A DNA stretch of 8,111 nt from DASWHF01 sp036393295 (GTDB lineage Bacteria > Pseudomonadota > Gammaproteobacteria > Acidiferrobacterales > UBA6901). The position numbers were made by a program, and so were the translations under genes. Position 1 is the stretch's first letter. Each line of letters begins with the position of its first letter. The stretch spans positions 1 to 8,111 of the forward strand of contig DASWHF010000022.1 in the NCBI GenBank assembly GCA_036393295.1, in the 5' to 3' direction. Below the pieces are notes generated by a model. The model had not been told where the DNA came from. It made no database searches and saw only the letters and a list, made by a program, of their open reading frames with translations. This document shows positions 6,606-8,111 of the stretch, in pieces.

Positions 6606-6640
6606 GATGCAGAGAAAAGAGATAGATGCAGAGAAAAGAG
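6606..6640 (+). repeat. 16-base tandem direct repeat before lptE
   Basis: GATGCAGAGAAAAGAG occurs at 6606-6621 and again at 6625-6640 (period 19). A degenerate third copy of the core AAGAGAAAAGG follows at 6643-6653. It is purine-only apart from a few bases and begins directly after the leuS stop codon. Confidence 0.85.
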
Positions 6641-6712
6641 CAAAGAGAAAAGGCACGGCCATGAGGCTTGGCGGGGCTTTCTTTGCTCTTTTCTCTTTGC
6701 TCTTTTCTCTGC
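6628..6712. repeat. Perfect 25-bp inverted repeat enclosing the lptE start
   Basis: Positions 6628-6652 are the exact reverse complement of 6688-6712, with a 35-base spacer (6653-6687). In the mRNA this would be a very stable stem. The 5' arm covers the lptE Shine-Dalgarno (AAGG, 6650-6653), the ATG at 6661 lies in the loop, and the 3' arm encodes the hydrophobic core of the LptE signal peptide. The 3' arm region is itself a tandem repeat of TTGCTCTTTTCTCT (6683-6696 and 6697-6710). Both arms are AT-rich, purine-only on one strand and unlike the flanking genes. It could act in translational control of lptE, in uncoupling lptE from leuS, or be a repeat insertion captured by the gene. Confidence 0.92.
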
Positions 6713-7188
6713 CGTTAACAGGCTGCGGCTTCCACCTCCGCGGCGCCGTTTCCGCCGAGTTGGCGGATGACCTTCGGCAGATGCGCGTCGCGGCCGCCGG
6801 CGGCGCCTACGCGCCACTGGCGATCGAGATGCGCCATGTGCTGAGCGCCCAGGCCGGCGTGCGGATCGTCGACGCCGTGGACGCCGGTGTGCCGACGCTG
6901 ACGCTGTCCGAGGAGCATGTCGAGAGCCAGGTGCTGGCCATCGACGTCACCGGCAAGGTCAGCGACTACCTGCTCAATTATCGCGTGCAGTATTCCCTGG
7001 CCGACGGCCAGGGCCGCGAGCTGATTTCGGTCGAGTCGGTCAAGCTGCAGCGCGAGTACACCTTCGACAAGCTGTCGGTGCTGGCCAAGGAGAAGGAGGA
7101 GGAGTTCCTGCGCCGCGAGATGCAGCGCGACGCGGTGCAGCAGATCCTGCGGCGCCTGGCGAGCCTGCCGCCCGCGGGGGCGCGCTGA
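6661..7188 (+). CDS. lptE: LPS-assembly lipoprotein LptE
   Basis: LptE is the outer-membrane lipoprotein that plugs and helps assemble the LptD barrel, delivering lipopolysaccharide to the cell surface. From ATG 6661 the product has 175 residues (E. coli 193). A lipoprotein signal peptide with Arg2 and a Phe/Leu/Ser-rich core ends in the lipobox LTGC, giving lipidated Cys22, followed by the family-typical CGFHLRG. The middle shows alternating strands (VGVPTLTLSEEHVESQ-like region, 75-90; SDYLLNYRVQYSL, 101-113) and a charged C-terminal helix (KEKEEEFLRREMQRDAVQQILRRL, 143-166). ATG 6661 is chosen because AAGG ends 7 bases upstream and because it yields a compact lipoprotein signal. The in-frame ATG 6604, directly after the leuS stop, would add 19 basic residues and has no Shine-Dalgarno. 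The signal-peptide codons derive from a repeat unlike the rest of the gene. holA overlaps the stop by one base. Confidence 0.94.
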   Translation: MRLGGAFFALFSLLFSLPLTGCGFHLRGAVSAELADDLRQMRVAAAGGAYAPLAIEMRHVLSAQAGVRIVDAVDAGVPTLTLSEEHVESQVLAIDVTGKVSDYLLNYRVQYSLADGQGRELISVESVKLQREYTFDKLSVLAKEKEEEFLRREMQRDAVQQILRRLASLPPAGAR

Positions 7189-8111
7189 TGCGCGTCGATC
7201 CGGAGCGTCTGGCGGAGCGGCTCGCCCAGGGCCTGGCGCCGGTCTATCTGGTGACCGGCGACGAACCCTTGCTGGTCGAGGAGGCCGGCGACGCGATACG
7301 GCGCGCCGCGCGCTCGACCGGTTATCTCGAGCGCCGCGTGCTCAGCGTCGAGGCCGGTTTCGATTGGGGCGGGCTGTACAGCGAGAGCCGCTCGCTGTCG
7401 CTGTTCGCCGAACGGCGGCTGCTGGAGCTGCGGCTGCCGACCGCGAAACCCGGTGACAAGGGTGCCGCGGCGCTGATCGAGCTGGCCGAGACGCCGCCGC
7501 CGGACACCGTGCTGCTGGTCGTCTGCGGCAAGCTGGAGAAGGCGGCACGCGAGGCGGCCTGGGTGCGCGCGATCGATGCCGCCGGCGTGGTGGTCACGAT
7601 CTGGCCGCTGGACGCGGCGCGGTTGCCGGCCTGGATCGCCGCGCGTCTCAAGGCGCGCAAGTTGCGCGCCGCGCCCGGCGCGGTCGAGCTGCTCGCCCAC
7701 CATATGGAAGGCAACCTGCTGGCCTGCGCCCAGGAGATCGACAAGCTGGCCATGACCCACGGCGAGGGCGAGGTCGGCGTCGCCGAGCTCGAAGAGGCCT
7801 TGAGCGACAATGCGCGCTTCACCGTCTTCGGCCTGGTCGATACCTGTCTCAAGGGTGACGCGCCGGTGGTCGCGCGCCAGCTTGCGAGCCTGCGTGCCGA
7901 GGGCGTCGAGCCGGTGCTGGTGCTGTGGGCGCTGGCGCGCGAGCTGCGCGCCCTGGCGCAGTTCGCCGGCCAGCTCGCCCGCGGCGGCAACGAGTCCGCG
8001 GTCCTGTCCCGCGTCTGGGCCCAGCGCCGCGGCCCGGTACGCGACGCGCTGCGCCGCCTCAAGCCCGCGAGCTGGCTGGCGCTGGTGGCGCGCGCGGCGC
8101 GCATCGACCGG
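7188..8111 (+). CDS. holA: DNA polymerase III delta subunit HolA (cut by window end)
   Basis: HolA is the delta subunit of the clamp loader and opens the beta sliding clamp. The window shows 308 residues without a stop; E. coli HolA has 343, so about 35 residues are missing on the right. The N-terminal AAA+-like domain opens with APVYLVTGDEPLLVEEAGDAIR (17-38), a degenerate nucleotide-binding region as expected for delta. The beta-binding element is visible as SLSLFAERRLLEL, with Leu72-Phe73 equivalent to the E. coli Leu73-Phe74 pair. EGNLLACAQEIDKLAM (about 174-189), DNARFTVFGLVD and EGVEPVLVLWALARELR further match the family. ATG 7188 overlaps the lptE TGA (TGATG), indicating translational coupling, with a G-run (7176-7180) as the possible Shine-Dalgarno. 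The leuS-lptE-holA order is that of E. coli. Confidence 0.97.
   Translation, partial: MRVDPERLAERLAQGLAPVYLVTGDEPLLVEEAGDAIRRAARSTGYLERRVLSVEAGFDWGGLYSESRSLSLFAERRLLELRLPTAKPGDKGAAALIELAETPPPDTVLLVVCGKLEKAAREAAWVRAIDAAGVVVTIWPLDAARLPAWIAARLKARKLRAAPGAVELLAHHMEGNLLACAQEIDKLAMTHGEGEVGVAELEEALSDNARFTVFGLVDTCLKGDAPVVARQLASLRAEGVEPVLVLWALARELRALAQFAGQLARGGNESAVLSRVWAQRRGPVRDALRRLKPASWLALVARAARIDR

Overview
The window is a stretch of GC-rich proteobacterial chromosome with all genes on the + strand. The order is ybeY - corC/ybeX - lnt - (intergenic repeat) - a Skp/OmpH-like gene - leuS - lptE - holA, with holA running off the right edge. The ybeY-ybeX-lnt and leuS-lptE-holA blocks are both classic gammaproteobacterial arrangements (in E. 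coli they lie close together on the chromosome). Together with the strong G/C third-position bias, this suggests a GC-rich gammaproteobacterium of the Chromatiales/Ectothiorhodospiraceae type. That placement is inferred from gene order and codon use, not from a search.

Layout: positions 1-161 hold no convincing gene but carry three AT-rich hairpins in a row. YbeY (162-656) and CorC (669-1598) follow 12 bases apart. Lnt overlaps the corC stop and appears to begin at a non-standard AUA codon at 1595. The 3104-3385 gap holds a candidate sigma70 promoter and a two-armed palindromic repeat of a widespread intergenic type. A secreted OmpH/Skp-family chaperone (3386-3910), full-length leucyl-tRNA synthetase (4015-6603), the LPS-transport lipoprotein LptE (6661-7188) and the DNA polymerase III delta subunit HolA (7188 onward) follow.

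Functionally the genes mix ribosome and RNA maturation (YbeY, possibly CorC), translation (LeuRS), replication (HolA) and outer-membrane biogenesis (Lnt acylates lipoproteins, LptE is itself a lipoprotein that Lnt would acylate, and the OmpH-like protein is a periplasmic chaperone).

I see no wholly new multi-gene system. The most unusual points are in the joints between the housekeeping genes. A perfect 25-bp inverted repeat with a 35-base spacer encloses the lptE start codon, places the lptE ribosome-binding site in its stem and encodes most of the lptE signal peptide. The corC/lnt junction reads ATAA where the usual overlap is ATGA, leaving lnt without a standard start despite a well-placed Shine-Dalgarno. 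The triple hairpin before ybeY can refold in a mutually exclusive way.
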